21,313 nucleotides of DNA from an uncultured Akkermansia sp. (GCA_900766865.1 CAAFXA010000004.1:1-21313); one strand, 5' to 3'. Positions 1 to 8,176 are shown, counted from the stretch's first letter. Translations and numbers: made by a program. Notes: generated by a model from the letters alone, not told the origin.

Positions 1-1179
1 CCCACGCCCTCGGTTGTTGCGGCGGGAGTCCACCACCAGCACACAACACTGCAGCACATCCTTCAGGTCATTGCCATCGCGCACTTTCATATCCGCGGGG
101 CGCTTAATGCCTTCAAAGAACTTACGCAGTCGCTGAGCCTCCTCCGGATTTTCATTCAGGATGGGCAACCACTCATCCGGAAAGGCATTGGGTTTCTCCA
201 CAGCAACCAGCGCACGCTCCATCGCCTGTTCGACGCGCTGTTGGAGATTAAGGTCCAGATTTGTGACAACCCTGATACCGCCGACATTATCCCCGAGGTC
301 ATCACGCATCTCATCCAGCTCGCGGCGGGCCCACATCGTGATGTAAGACGCAACCGGGCGATCGGCTACGGAAGAATCCGCAAGGACGATAGGCTCCTCT
401 ACGGCGTTGTCATGTTCCTCCTGGGTAATGAAGTTCATTTGCAGCATGCGCCCCAGCGTTTCGCGCTTCACGCCCATGGCGTTATCCATGTCAGTAACAG
501 GATTGCAAAGAGACGGGGCCCGCACGAGACCTGCCAACGTAGCGCACTCCACAAGATTGAGCTCCATGACATGCTTGCCGAAATAGCGTTTTGCAGCGGA
601 GGCAATGCCATAACAATTCTGACCAAAATAAATGCGGTTCAGATACTGAGTCAGGATAGTCTGCTTATCATACTCACCCTCGATACGCTGAGCCAGCATG
701 GCCTCCAGCAATTTGCGGTCCATGGTCTTCTCGCTCATCTCATAGACATTGCGAGTAAGCTGCATGGTGATGGTGGAGGCCCCCTGCTCGTAGCTGAGCG
801 AGGCAACATTGCGGAGAACCGAGCGCAGCACGGAGGAATATACCACCCCGCCATGCTCAAAAAACTGCTCATCCTCTCTTGCGACAAAGGCATTCACCAG
901 ATTGCGGGGCAATTCTTCCCAGCGCACCGGCAGCACATCCTCATCGGATAGGGTGGCAACAGGCTTGTTCTCGCAGTCGTAAAGTGTGCTCACACTGCCA
1001 CCGGACACAACGCGGTCCAAATCATACTTCATAGCGCGCACGGTGTAGGTAAGCAGCACCGTCAGCACTGTGATGAGGGCAAAAACGAGAAGCCCCGCCA
1101 ACACGAGCAGCTTGGTGTGACCAATGCTCAGCAGGTGGTACCAGCGCTTGCGCCTGTTTTCTCCTTGCGAATAATACAT
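1..1179 (-). CDS. Class A penicillin-binding protein (PBP1a-like), N-terminal 393 codons, cut by window edge
   Basis: This is a bifunctional peptidoglycan glycosyltransferase/transpeptidase that polymerises lipid II at the outer face of the inner membrane. Only the N-terminal part is present; the frame stays open to base 1. After a short basic N-terminus comes one membrane anchor (about residues 21-42, LLVLAGLLVFALITVLTVLL). The GT51 glycosyltransferase domain follows, with motif 1 AFVAREDEQFFEH (likely catalytic Glu102), motif 2 QGASTITMQLTRN, and motif 3 RKLLEAMLAQRIEGEYDKQTIL then YLNRIYFGQ, containing the second conserved Glu (Glu159). The transpeptidase Ser/Lys motifs would lie beyond the left edge. 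The ATG lies 15 bases after the stop of the TPR gene, with a GGAG just upstream, so this is the last visible gene of the exbB-exbD-TPR operon. The family call is secure; PBP1a rather than another class A subtype is inferred. Confidence 0.93.
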   Translation of the reverse strand, partial: MYYSQGENRRKRWYHLLSIGHTKLLVLAGLLVFALITVLTVLLTYTVRAMKYDLDRVVSGGSVSTLYDCENKPVATLSDEDVLPVRWEELPRNLVNAFVAREDEQFFEHGGVVYSSVLRSVLRNVASLSYEQGASTITMQLTRNVYEMSEKTMDRKLLEAMLAQRIEGEYDKQTILTQYLNRIYFGQNCYGIASAAKRYFGKHVMELNLVECATLAGLVRAPSLCNPVTDMDNAMGVKRETLGRMLQMNFITQEEHDNAVEEPIVLADSSVADRPVASYITMWARRELDEMRDDLGDNVGGIRVVTNLDLNLQQRVEQAMERALVAVEKPNAFPDEWLPILNENPEEAQRLRKFFEGIKRPADMKVRDGNDLKDVLQCCVLVVDSRRNNRGRG

Positions 1180-1194
1180 CGTCTCCGCAGTAAA

Positions 1195-3666
1195 TTACTG
1201 TTTGTCGTGCATCTTCATGAAGATGGCAGTATTGTGGTCCGGCAGCCAGTTGGGGAACTCCTTGTGCAGAGTATCCTCGTACTGCGCAGCCTCACCAGCA
1301 CGCTCACACTGGCGCAAAGAACGGGCAATCTTGTAGAGAGCGGTGGGCTTCAGATCCTTATCGCTCACAACATTTGCCGTTCGGCCATAGTACTTGGCAG
1401 CCTCCGCAAACTGGCGGTCAGCATAATAAGCATCGCCCAGAGTAATGAACACAGAGGACTTGATGGGGCCGTCAATGCCCAGAGCAATGGCCTCCTCGCA
1501 AAGCTTGCGAGCTTCTTCCGTACGATTCACGCCTATGAGCAACAAGGCATTATCCCGCATACCCTCAGCCTTGCGGTAAGGCTGGGTCTCCATGCTTACA
1601 TAGTGCTCGGCGGCCTCCAGACCGCGCTCGTACTGGCGCAGCTCCAGGCGGGCGCGGGCCAGCGTTTTCCACACCAGCGGTTCAACAGCGGCACGCTCCT
1701 TCTGCGTTCCGTCAGCCGCGGTATACTTCTCGCGCGGAGCACGGGCTACAGCATCGGAAAGATACTTGTCCGCATCCAGATACCGCTTGCTCTGGAAACA
1801 CATCCAACCACACCAACGAGGCACTGCCGGAGGCAATGCATTATAGGAGGACGAATTGTTGCGCTCCAGAATCACCAGCGTCTCGCGCAGATTTTCGGCA
1901 TCCTTCAGCTTAAAGTAGCAGTGCACCAGGCTCAGGTCCACAGCTGCGCCGTATTGCTCCGGGTTGAGCGTACGGGCCTCGCGGAAATGAGGAATGGCCG
2001 CGGCAGCATCCGTCTCGTACTGAGCACGGGCAATGTTATAGTGAGCCTCTGCAATGGCCGCAGGCTTCACACCACGATTCGCGCACTTAATCAGCCCTTC
2101 GTAATAGCCAATCATACGCTTGGGATCCTTATTCGTCACAGCCTGGGCTGCGCGCTGCCAGCACATCGGCACGGCTGCAGACTGAGGATAGTCATTGATG
2201 ACTCGCTCAAAATCTGCCAGAGCACCGCCGATGTTGTTCATTTTCACCAGACAGCTGCCGCGCAGAGCAAGAGCCTCCGGCATGCGGGCATCAGAGGTAT
2301 AGGTGGAGATAAAGGTATTGAGAGTGGCCACCGGGTCGCCGTTGCCACTCTGGGCAGAACACCAGGCCTTCTTGTACATGGCGTCTGCACGAACAGCCTC
2401 GGGCAGATTATCAAAATTGATAGCTTCGAACTGACGAGAGGCCTCCGGCACGTCTGCCAGCATCATACGATCGGCATACATAAGGCGCACCAAATCATTG
2501 CAGGGAAGCGAAGCTGTGCTCTGACCGGCAACAGCATAAGTATTGAGATAACGCTGTGCCAGGGAGAAGAAGTTGACACTGCGGGTCTGCTGGGCACACA
2601 CCAGACGGCGATACGCAGCATCTGCAGCCAGAGGGGTGCGGGGTTGAGCCTGCTCTGCCACCTCAAACCACTGAGCAGCGCGCACATAGTTGCGCAACTC
2701 AAGGAAAGACTGCCCCACTATCAGAGCCCGGCGAGCCTCGCGGGCCGGGTCGTCCAGCTGTGCATAATTGCTCGAAATCTGACGCACCACGCCTTCATAA
2801 TCCTTGTTCTTATAAAGATGCATCAGCGTCTCCATCTGAGCCTCACCTGCATACTTCTCCATCCCCTTCAACCCGGAGAGCTGGGCGTAGTAATGCTGAG
2901 CTTCCTGTGTTTTACCCAGGCGGGAGGCCAATCGGGCAGCCTGAAGCACGGCCATGCCATGCATACCGCTCTCTACCCCCTTGCGCTGCAGCAGCTGCGA
3001 AAAATAGCTGTAGGCCTCGGCATGACTACCGGCCTCTGTCTTCATCTGAGCCAGTGCATAAAGAGAGGCATTGGCAATGGCAGGAGCCACGCTGTTGTCC
3101 ATCTGCAGGCTCTTGAAACGCTCCTCTGCTTCCTTCTTCTGACCAAGCTGGAGGTGGGCACGCCCAAGGCGATATGTAGCATCGTTGCGGAGGTCCGGGC
3201 GATGAGATTCGCGCACCGTGATGAGATAATAGTTGCGAGCTTTCTCCCAAAGATTGCGTGCGCTGGCCTGGGTGGCAAGTTTATACGCAGCAGCTGCGGC
3301 AAACTCACCGGCACCCTTGCGGGCAGCTACCTTCTCCAGTGTTGCATCGAAGCCGGCTTTGTCTCCAGCCTCCTCCAGACAAACAGCCTGCAGGTATTGA
3401 GCCTTAGCCGCCTGAGAAGATTTAGGATAGGCTTTAACAAAATCAGCAAACAGAACAGCAGCCCGCTCCATGCCGAGGCGGCGGGACTGTGCATCCACCC
3501 CCGGCTGACGAGCCTGGGCATACAGGTGCTCAGCTATAGCGTAAGCATCAGCTTCCGGGTCCACCACCAGAGCATCCTCATCCGCCTGGGGTTGCTGGGC
3601 AAGAACGGCCGGCACAGGAAGAGCTCCCAGCGCCAGCAGATATAAAAAGTGTCGTTTAATCATCAT
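1195..3666 (-). CDS. Large secreted TPR-repeat protein in the ExbBD/PBP operon
   Basis: This 823-residue protein has a clear signal peptide (MMIKRHFLYLLALGALPVPAVLA, cleavage expected before QQPQADED). The rest is almost wholly helical tetratricopeptide-like repeats rich in A/Y/G at TPR consensus spacing, for example DATYRLGRAHLQLGQKKEAE, AAAYKLATQASARNLWEKAR and FITLGDAYYADRQFAEAAKY. No enzyme motif is visible, so a periplasmic scaffold role is inferred. It sits 78 bases after exbD and 15 bases before the PBP gene. In E. coli the periplasmic TPR protein CpoB (YbgF) links the Tol motor to PBP1B. This protein is much longer than CpoB (about 260 residues), so it is an analogue by context and not a demonstrated orthologue. 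The start could be either of two adjacent ATGs (3666 or 3663); neither has an obvious ribosome binding site. Confidence 0.88.
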   Translation of the reverse strand: MMIKRHFLYLLALGALPVPAVLAQQPQADEDALVVDPEADAYAIAEHLYAQARQPGVDAQSRRLGMERAAVLFADFVKAYPKSSQAAKAQYLQAVCLEEAGDKAGFDATLEKVAARKGAGEFAAAAAYKLATQASARNLWEKARNYYLITVRESHRPDLRNDATYRLGRAHLQLGQKKEAEERFKSLQMDNSVAPAIANASLYALAQMKTEAGSHAEAYSYFSQLLQRKGVESGMHGMAVLQAARLASRLGKTQEAQHYYAQLSGLKGMEKYAGEAQMETLMHLYKNKDYEGVVRQISSNYAQLDDPAREARRALIVGQSFLELRNYVRAAQWFEVAEQAQPRTPLAADAAYRRLVCAQQTRSVNFFSLAQRYLNTYAVAGQSTASLPCNDLVRLMYADRMMLADVPEASRQFEAINFDNLPEAVRADAMYKKAWCSAQSGNGDPVATLNTFISTYTSDARMPEALALRGSCLVKMNNIGGALADFERVINDYPQSAAVPMCWQRAAQAVTNKDPKRMIGYYEGLIKCANRGVKPAAIAEAHYNIARAQYETDAAAAIPHFREARTLNPEQYGAAVDLSLVHCYFKLKDAENLRETLVILERNNSSSYNALPPAVPRWCGWMCFQSKRYLDADKYLSDAVARAPREKYTAADGTQKERAAVEPLVWKTLARARLELRQYERGLEAAEHYVSMETQPYRKAEGMRDNALLLIGVNRTEEARKLCEEAIALGIDGPIKSSVFITLGDAYYADRQFAEAAKYYGRTANVVSDKDLKPTALYKIARSLRQCERAGEAAQYEDTLHKEFPNWLPDHNTAIFMKMHDKQ

Positions 3667-3733
3667 ATCGGGTCGAACGGTTTATAGCTTTGCAACACCC
3701 CCGGCATACGGAGCATATTGCGGGAAAAGGCAA

Positions 3734-3765
3734 ATGCCAAGGCCTTATTGGGCGGCCTTGGGCAT
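3734..3765 (-). terminator. Hairpin at the exbD stop codon, possible partial terminator or attenuator
   Basis: An 11-base stem (ATGCCAAGGCC pairing with GGCCTTGGGCAT, one bulged G) encloses a 9-base loop containing the exbD stop codon. Read on the minus strand it is followed by TTTGCCTTTTCCC, a T-rich but interrupted tract. Its place between exbD and the TPR gene would suit partial termination or a processing/stability element that sets exbBD above the TPR/PBP genes. Function is inferred. Confidence 0.45.
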
Positions 3766-4179
3766 CTGCTTGGAGAAACTCACATTGTACACACCAGCTT
3801 TGGTACAGGTGGAGATGACATCGGCCACCTTCTGCCAGCGCATCTCGGCATCCCCTCGAATTCGCACGGGCTGGTTCTCATTCAAACGCACCTGACGGCG
3901 GAGTCGCTGCTCGAGCTGTTCCAGGGTAAAGATTTCGCGGTCAATCGTCACCACCAGCTTTCCATCATCTTCTTCACGCGCGTTGATGATAATTTCATCA
4001 ATAGCACGGGATGCTTCCTCCGTTGTCTTGGGAGCTGTCGGCACCTTCACCTTAAGGTCCTGCTCGTTGAGAATGAACTTCTGCGTTACAACGAAGAAAA
4101 TGAGCAGCAGGAACACCACGTCTAGCATGGGAGCCAGCTGGAAGCCAATGGGCTCGGGTACCTTTGCGTTAATTTTCAT
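3745..4179 (-). CDS. exbD: ExbD/TolR-family biopolymer transport protein
   Basis: This 144-residue protein is the periplasm-facing partner of an ExbB/TolQ proton channel and converts proton flow into mechanical work across the envelope. It has a short cytoplasmic N-terminus, one membrane helix (about residues 15-34, LAPMLDVVFLLLIFFVVTQ) with the expected proton-carrying Asp20, and a periplasmic domain (about 45-144) ending in MPKAAQ. The length is normal for the family. It begins 25 bases after the exbB stop, with no clear Shine-Dalgarno. No TonB, TolA, TolB or Pal gene lies nearby, so ExbD versus TolR cannot be decided; downstream coupling to a TPR protein and a PBP favours a Tol-like role. 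Confidence 0.92.
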   Translation of the reverse strand: MKINAKVPEPIGFQLAPMLDVVFLLLIFFVVTQKFILNEQDLKVKVPTAPKTTEEASRAIDEIIINAREEDDGKLVVTIDREIFTLEQLEQRLRRQVRLNENQPVRIRGDAEMRWQKVADVISTCTKAGVYNVSFSKQMPKAAQ

Positions 4180-4204
4180 GGCACTCGACGGAAGGGGGAG
4201 GATA

Positions 4205-4960
4205 TCAATACTCGTCGTCCATCATCTCGCTGCGGGCGCCTTTCTGGGCGATATTGCCCAGGCGCTGCTCGCGGTCTGCCTGCACGGCCAGCACAGAGAG
4301 GATGTGCGTCACAGCCACCTCCATGTCAGTGATGTGCTTCTGAATGCGGTTACGGAACACGGCGTATGCAAGCATACAGGGAATGGCCAGCACCAAACCA
4401 CCAGCCGTGGTAATCATAGCCTCGGAAATACCGCTGGCCATCTGCATCTGCTTCACGCCTTCGAAGTTGCCCTGAGCCATTTCCCAGAAGGTGCTCATCA
4501 TACCCAGCACGGTACCCAGCAGACCCACCATGGGAGCAATAGCGCCAATATCGGAAAGCCAGTTAATCTGGCGGGTAAGAATGTTGGCCTGGCGGGTTGC
4601 CTCGGCAGATGCCACCTCTCGCACAGCATCCATATTGGCACGCAGGTTGCGCTGCATGAACATCACAATCACATGCACGGTGCGGGCAAAGCTGGAACCA
4701 TCGCGCTCACACAGACTCAGCAATCCAGCATAGTCCTTGCGACGAATGTAGGACTCTACGGAAAGCACAATGTCACGCGGCAGTACGGCAGAGGAGCGAG
4801 TCGTCCACAAACACACAAACACTACCATCAGCGCCACGAAAGAAAGCGCCAGCAGACCATACATCAATGGTCCGCCTTTCTCGAAAATCTCGAATAAATC
4901 GAAGCCTGCGGTAGATTCCGCAGTCTTGACAGCCTGGCCTAAAATGTTCATCGCGTGCAT
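4205..4960 (-). CDS. exbB: ExbB/TolQ/MotA-family proton channel protein
   Basis: This inner-membrane proton channel subunit pairs with the ExbD encoded next. With the start chosen here it has 251 residues and three membrane helices: about 31-52 (YGLLALSFVALMVVFVCLW), 135-156 (DIGAIAPMVGLLGTVLGMM, the family hallmark) and 179-201 (EAMITTAGGLVLAIPCMLAY). A large cytoplasmic loop lies between the first two. An in-frame ATG at 4996 would add 12 residues, but it falls inside the -35 box of a near-perfect promoter (4973-5001). The transcript should therefore begin at about 4965, making ATG 4960 (or 4951) the usable start. It is the first gene of the exbB-exbD-TPR-PBP operon. Confidence 0.9.
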   Translation of the reverse strand: MHAMNILGQAVKTAESTAGFDLFEIFEKGGPLMYGLLALSFVALMVVFVCLWTTRSSAVLPRDIVLSVESYIRRKDYAGLLSLCERDGSSFARTVHVIVMFMQRNLRANMDAVREVASAEATRQANILTRQINWLSDIGAIAPMVGLLGTVLGMMSTFWEMAQGNFEGVKQMQMASGISEAMITTAGGLVLAIPCMLAYAVFRNRIQKHITDMEVAVTHILSVLAVQADREQRLGNIAQKGARSEMMDDEY

Positions 4961-4972
4961 AGGTACGGGCGC

Positions 4973-5001
4973 ATTATATGATAAAAGCCCCCCCATTTCA
5001 A
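4973..5001 (-). promoter_or_regulatory. Sigma70-like promoter of the exbB-exbD-TPR-PBP operon
   Basis: TTGAAA (5001-4996), a 17-base spacer and TATAAT (4978-4973), reading on the minus strand. The -10 box ends 12 bases before ATG 4960, so the leader would be only about 3-6 bases. It also rules out the upstream ATG at 4996, which overlaps the -35 box. Confidence 0.75.
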
Positions 5002-5047
5002 GCCGATTAACTCCCTATGGCACATTTTTTTCACTTTTCTTAACAAC

Positions 5048-5770
5048 TTAGTGCGGAGAGGACAGTAAATCGTCCCGCAACTCGAAGTTATAGGAAAAGA
5101 GCTTCCCGGGGTCTGCAAGGAAGTAATGCCACCATTCGGTGTGGTAATTCTTCATTCCCACCGCAGCCATTGCATCTCTGAGCTTCAATCTGTTAGCCCG
5201 TTGTTGAGGCGTTACAAGCGGACTTTCCGTTGCAGAAGACACATCCAGCAGGTCATGGTGCCCTCCCATATCAAGCTCCCTGCCCGAGCGCAAATCAACC
5301 AGCGTAACATCCACAGCAATACCCCAGCTGTGCTCAGATATATCGCCTATGTATTTTCCATCATATATTCCCTGCTTGGTAATATTCGGATAAAAACGGG
5401 CTTTCATGCGGTCATCCGGCGTGCGGGACCAACGGCGAAAATCGCTCATGGCACAAGCAGGGCGATAAGCATCCCATACCAGCAATCCCAGCCCCTGCTT
5501 CGCCAGCAAATCGGCGGCCTTTTTCAGAGCCAGAGCCGTATCCCGGCGCAACACGGCACGCTTGCCCGAATAGCCGGCAATCGGGCGCCCCACAAAGTTG
5601 TCGCTCCCGCTGTATTTCAAATCCACTCGCACGGCAGGTGCCACTGTATCCAGATAACAGAACTCAGCCGGCAGAGACAAGCTTGCGAAAGGTGCTGCGC
5701 CGGGGGCGTGTGTACACTGCGGCAACGCCGCTGCCAATACACTCAGGGCGAGGGGCCAATACTTCATCAT
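5048..5770 (-). CDS. Exported VanX/DdpX-type D-Ala-D-Ala dipeptidase
   Basis: A zinc dipeptidase of the M15D family, expected to split D-Ala-D-Ala released or formed in peptidoglycan metabolism. The 240-residue protein starts with a signal sequence (MMKYWPLALSVLAAALPQCTH). Family landmarks are AYRP (Arg103, the transition-state Arg of VanX), SEHSWGIAVD (zinc ligands His147 and Asp154) and TEWWHYF (Glu212 as general base, His215 as zinc ligand). The usual LDMGxxFD loop is altered to LDMGGHHD. Cys19 sits in ALPQC, a poor lipobox, so a soluble periplasmic enzyme is more likely than a lipoprotein. No vanR/S/H/A genes are present; a recycling or nutritional role, not vancomycin resistance, is inferred. 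The start at 5770 (or 5767) is chosen because the signal peptide begins there; it lies 25 bases after the microprotein stop. Confidence 0.88.
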   Translation of the reverse strand: MMKYWPLALSVLAAALPQCTHAPGAAPFASLSLPAEFCYLDTVAPAVRVDLKYSGSDNFVGRPIAGYSGKRAVLRRDTALALKKAADLLAKQGLGLLVWDAYRPACAMSDFRRWSRTPDDRMKARFYPNITKQGIYDGKYIGDISEHSWGIAVDVTLVDLRSGRELDMGGHHDLLDVSSATESPLVTPQQRANRLKLRDAMAAVGMKNYHTEWWHYFLADPGKLFSYNFELRDDLLSSPH

Positions 5771-5795
5771 ATCAATTAACACAGGAAAATTACTA

Positions 5796-5978
5796 TCAGA
5801 ATTGCAATACCGACCAGATAAGACCATCCACACCACTCCGTAGCAGAGAAGCGAGGGCAAGCGCTGCCGCCTTGCAGTTGCCCTGTGCCGCATAGGCTAC
5901 AGCAACAACACCCAGCGGAGCGCACAGCAACAAGGCGACAATATAGAGCAGCCGGCTGAGCTTTTCTTCCTTTTTCAT
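5796..5978 (-). CDS. 60-residue CD225/dispanin-like membrane microprotein
   Basis: A short gene between glgB and the dipeptidase gene. It has a good Shine-Dalgarno for this genome (AAGGTG two bases before ATG) and starts 21 bases after the glgB stop. After a basic, charged N-terminus (MKKEEKLSR) comes a hydrophobic stretch LLYIVALLLCAPLGVVAVAYAAQ (10-32) and then an amphipathic or membrane-skimming tail, NCKAAALALASLLRSGVDGL onward. The C-x-P-L-G-[IV]-V-A-[LV]-x-Y-A pattern (C19-P21-L22-G23) matches the core of the CD225/dispanin family, including an Ala-rich helix after it, but the second half is shorter than usual. The resemblance is judged by eye. The alternative is an unrelated small membrane protein. 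Confidence 0.6.
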   Translation of the reverse strand: MKKEEKLSRLLYIVALLLCAPLGVVAVAYAAQGNCKAAALALASLLRSGVDGLIWSVLQF

Positions 5979-5999
5979 AACACCTTATTCCCGGCGGCT

Positions 6000-8021
6000 T
6001 CAATTCATCATTCCGCCGCGATAGGCGCGGGCCAGCACTGTAACAGTGCGCGGCAAGAGGTAAAGCGAAAGCTGCTGAGTCTTGTCTGTAAAGTGGTTCA
6101 CGCTGTGGTCCTGTCTGTCCAATCCACCAAAGGCAGCGGAATCGGAATCCAGCACGACCTTCCATTCCCCATGAGCGGGCGCAGGCAGCTTGTAGTCCGG
6201 GATGGCCCGTGTACCGCTCCAGTTGAAGACGAAGACAAGCCCGGCACGCTCGAAAGCCATCACCTGGTTCTTCTCGTCCATGTTGAGCGGGCGGGCAGGC
6301 GGCGCAGCAAGCAACTCCGTGCGCTTTGCCAGGGCCAGCATAGCGCGGTCGAACTCATTGAGGTAGCGGTAACGCAGCAGATTATTATCCACCAGGCTCC
6401 ACTGGCGACGGCAGTATTTGAAAGAGTTGGCATTACCTTCGCGCGGGAAATCTATCCACTCCGGGTGTCCGAACTCGTTACCCATGAAGTTGAGCCAGCC
6501 CTCACCACCTGCGGCCAGAGTAGCCAAGCGAATCATCTTGTGCAGCGCGATACCGCGGTCAATGATGAGGCTGGGCATCTCGCAGCTCATGTGGGTGTAC
6601 ATCTCGGCATCCATCAGGCGGAAAGCAATAGTCTTATCGCCCACCAGAGCCTGGTCATGGCTCTCGGCATAGGCAATATTGGGCTCCCCATAGCGGCGGT
6701 TGATAAGGGTGTACCAGATATCACCCACACTCCATTCTTCGTCCTTCTTCTCCTTGAGTATCTTAATCCAGTAGTCAGGGAGCCCCATCGCCAGGCGATG
6801 GGTAAACCCGAAACCGCCTTCATCCACCGGGCGGCACAAACCGGGCATGCCGGACATATCCTCCGCAATGGCAAAGGCTCCGGGCGTTACCTGCTGCACC
6901 AGGGAAGCCGCCAGTTGCAGGTAAACCACGGCATCAACATTCACCTGCGTATTGAAGTAGCATCCCAGGTCGGTAAAGGGTTCATGGCCGTGGTGGAGAT
7001 AAAGCATGCTTGTCACCCCATCGAAGCGGAAGCCATCGAAGTGGTACTCCTCCAGCCACCAGCGCAGATTACTGAGCAGGAACTCAATAACCTCCGCCCT
7101 GCCATAATCGAAGAGACAGCTGTCCCAGTCGGGATGGAACGCATCCCGCTTGCCTGCATTGAAATACTGCCCGCCCGAACCATCAAAATTATTGAGCCCC
7201 TCGGCCACGTTCTTCACAGCATGAGAGTGCACCACATCCAGCAGCACGGCTATCCCCAGACCATGCGCTGTATCAATAAGGTACTTCAAATCCTCCGGTG
7301 TACCGAAGCGGTTGCAGGGAGCAAAGAAGGAAGAGACATGGTAGCCAAAGGAACCATAGTACGGATGCTCCTGTACGGCCATAAGCTGCACCACATTGTA
7401 ACCGAGCTTCGCCACGCGCGGCAGCACGTTATCGGCAAACTCCCGGTAGCTGTGCACGCGCTCTTCCTCGCCTGCCATGCCTACATGAGCCTCGTAAATG
7501 AAGGGCACCTTCACATTCGAGGGATTCCAACGGGTATTCTTCCACTGATATGACTGAGCCGGAGCCCAGATAATACCGCTGTAGTCAAAGGTGGCAGCAT
7601 CCTGCTCGGTATAACGAATCCAGGCAGGGATACGATCTCGCCCCACATTATCAGCCCCCACCACATGCACCTTCACATGCTGACCATGCTGCAAGGCCTC
7701 TGCGGGCAGACGCAGCTCCCACACGCCATCCGGATTCTGTTTCATGGGGTGAGCCGCTCGATCCCACCCATTAAAATCACCGATGAGATACAGGCCGCGA
7801 GCACCCGGTGCCCACTCCCGGTATATCCACTCGCCTGTGGCGGCATCCTTGTTGAAGCCCAAGCGAGTATACCCGTTAGCACACTCCAGCAGAGAGCCAT
7901 AACGACGGCGTATACTTGCCAGACGACCGTCATACAAACGCATGCGGCCCTTAATCTCGCGCTCATAGGGTGCCAGCCATCCATCCGCCAGCACCAACCC
8001 GGGTATAGGTGGTCTTCTCAT
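6000..8021 (-). CDS. glgB: 1,4-alpha-glucan branching enzyme, GH13_8 (eukaryotic-type) subfamily
   Basis: Cuts alpha-1,4 glucan chains and rejoins them through alpha-1,6 links, giving branched glycogen in the cytoplasm. At 673 residues it has a CBM48-like N-terminal domain (about 60-150, EWAPGARGLYLIGDFNGWD), then a GH13 barrel with YGSFGYHVSSFFA (222-234), LLDVVHSH (260-267), nucleophile Asp334 in FDGFRFDG, acid/base Glu387 in AIAEDMSG and Asp456 in AESHDQALVGDKT, then a beta-sandwich tail. The DGFRFDGVTSMLYLHHG and SHDQALVGDKT wording is that of plant and mammalian branching enzymes (GH13_8), not E. coli GlgB. No glgA, glgC or glgP lies in the window. A strong promoter lies 8 bases before the ATG. 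Confidence 0.95.
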   Translation of the reverse strand: MRRPPIPGLVLADGWLAPYEREIKGRMRLYDGRLASIRRRYGSLLECANGYTRLGFNKDAATGEWIYREWAPGARGLYLIGDFNGWDRAAHPMKQNPDGVWELRLPAEALQHGQHVKVHVVGADNVGRDRIPAWIRYTEQDAATFDYSGIIWAPAQSYQWKNTRWNPSNVKVPFIYEAHVGMAGEEERVHSYREFADNVLPRVAKLGYNVVQLMAVQEHPYYGSFGYHVSSFFAPCNRFGTPEDLKYLIDTAHGLGIAVLLDVVHSHAVKNVAEGLNNFDGSGGQYFNAGKRDAFHPDWDSCLFDYGRAEVIEFLLSNLRWWLEEYHFDGFRFDGVTSMLYLHHGHEPFTDLGCYFNTQVNVDAVVYLQLAASLVQQVTPGAFAIAEDMSGMPGLCRPVDEGGFGFTHRLAMGLPDYWIKILKEKKDEEWSVGDIWYTLINRRYGEPNIAYAESHDQALVGDKTIAFRLMDAEMYTHMSCEMPSLIIDRGIALHKMIRLATLAAGGEGWLNFMGNEFGHPEWIDFPREGNANSFKYCRRQWSLVDNNLLRYRYLNEFDRAMLALAKRTELLAAPPARPLNMDEKNQVMAFERAGLVFVFNWSGTRAIPDYKLPAPAHGEWKVVLDSDSAAFGGLDRQDHSVNHFTDKTQQLSLYLLPRTVTVLARAYRGGMMN

Positions 8022-8029
8022 CGCCTTTT

Positions 8030-8058
8030 ATTCTACACCCTCTTTCTCCACCTTGCAA
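8030..8058 (-). promoter_or_regulatory. Sigma70-like promoter of glgB, near-leaderless
   Basis: TTGCAA (8058-8053), 17-base spacer, TAGAAT (8035-8030) on the minus strand, then 8 bases (AAAAGGCG) to the glgB ATG at 8021. Initiation 6-9 bases after the -10 box would put the RNA 5' end at or next to the start codon. Confidence 0.72.
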
Positions 8059-8140
8059 GCTTTTAGAGAAAAAGTCCTCACGAATCCATCCAGGCACCGG
8101 ACGGAGGCTCCTGATAATTTTCCGGAGATAGCCACTAATC

Positions 8141-8169
8141 TTGACAAACAAGCCGCTGAATGCTAGACT
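8141..8169 (+). promoter_or_regulatory. Sigma70-like promoter of the lipoprotein triplet, near-leaderless
   Basis: TTGACA (8141-8146), 17-base spacer, TAGACT (8164-8169), then 7 bases to the ATG at 8177. The TTG of the -35 box is in frame with the gene, so an automatic caller that allows TTG starts would wrongly extend the protein by 12 residues. It is divergent from the glgB promoter. Confidence 0.75.
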
Positions 8170-8176
8170 GAGGCAG

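Noticed and set aside
1117..3645. A plus-strand open frame of 842 codons antisense to the TPR gene
   Set aside because: The minus strand gives a signal peptide and clear TPR repeats, while the plus-strand translation has no domain, no promoter and mirrors the codon bias of the real gene. It is a GC-driven shadow.
5714..5770. VanX-like protein as a lipoprotein (Cys19)
   Set aside because: The residues before the Cys are L-P-Q, which do not fit the lipobox, and a plain signal peptide explains the N-terminus.
5048..5770. A vancomycin-resistance (van) cluster
   Set aside because: Only a VanX-type enzyme is present; there is no D-Ala-D-Lac ligase, dehydrogenase or VanRS pair, and the neighbours are glycogen and ExbBD genes.
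6093..7553. A 486-codon plus-strand frame antisense to glgB
   Set aside because: glgB is unmistakable on the other strand with all catalytic motifs; the antisense product has no recognisable feature.
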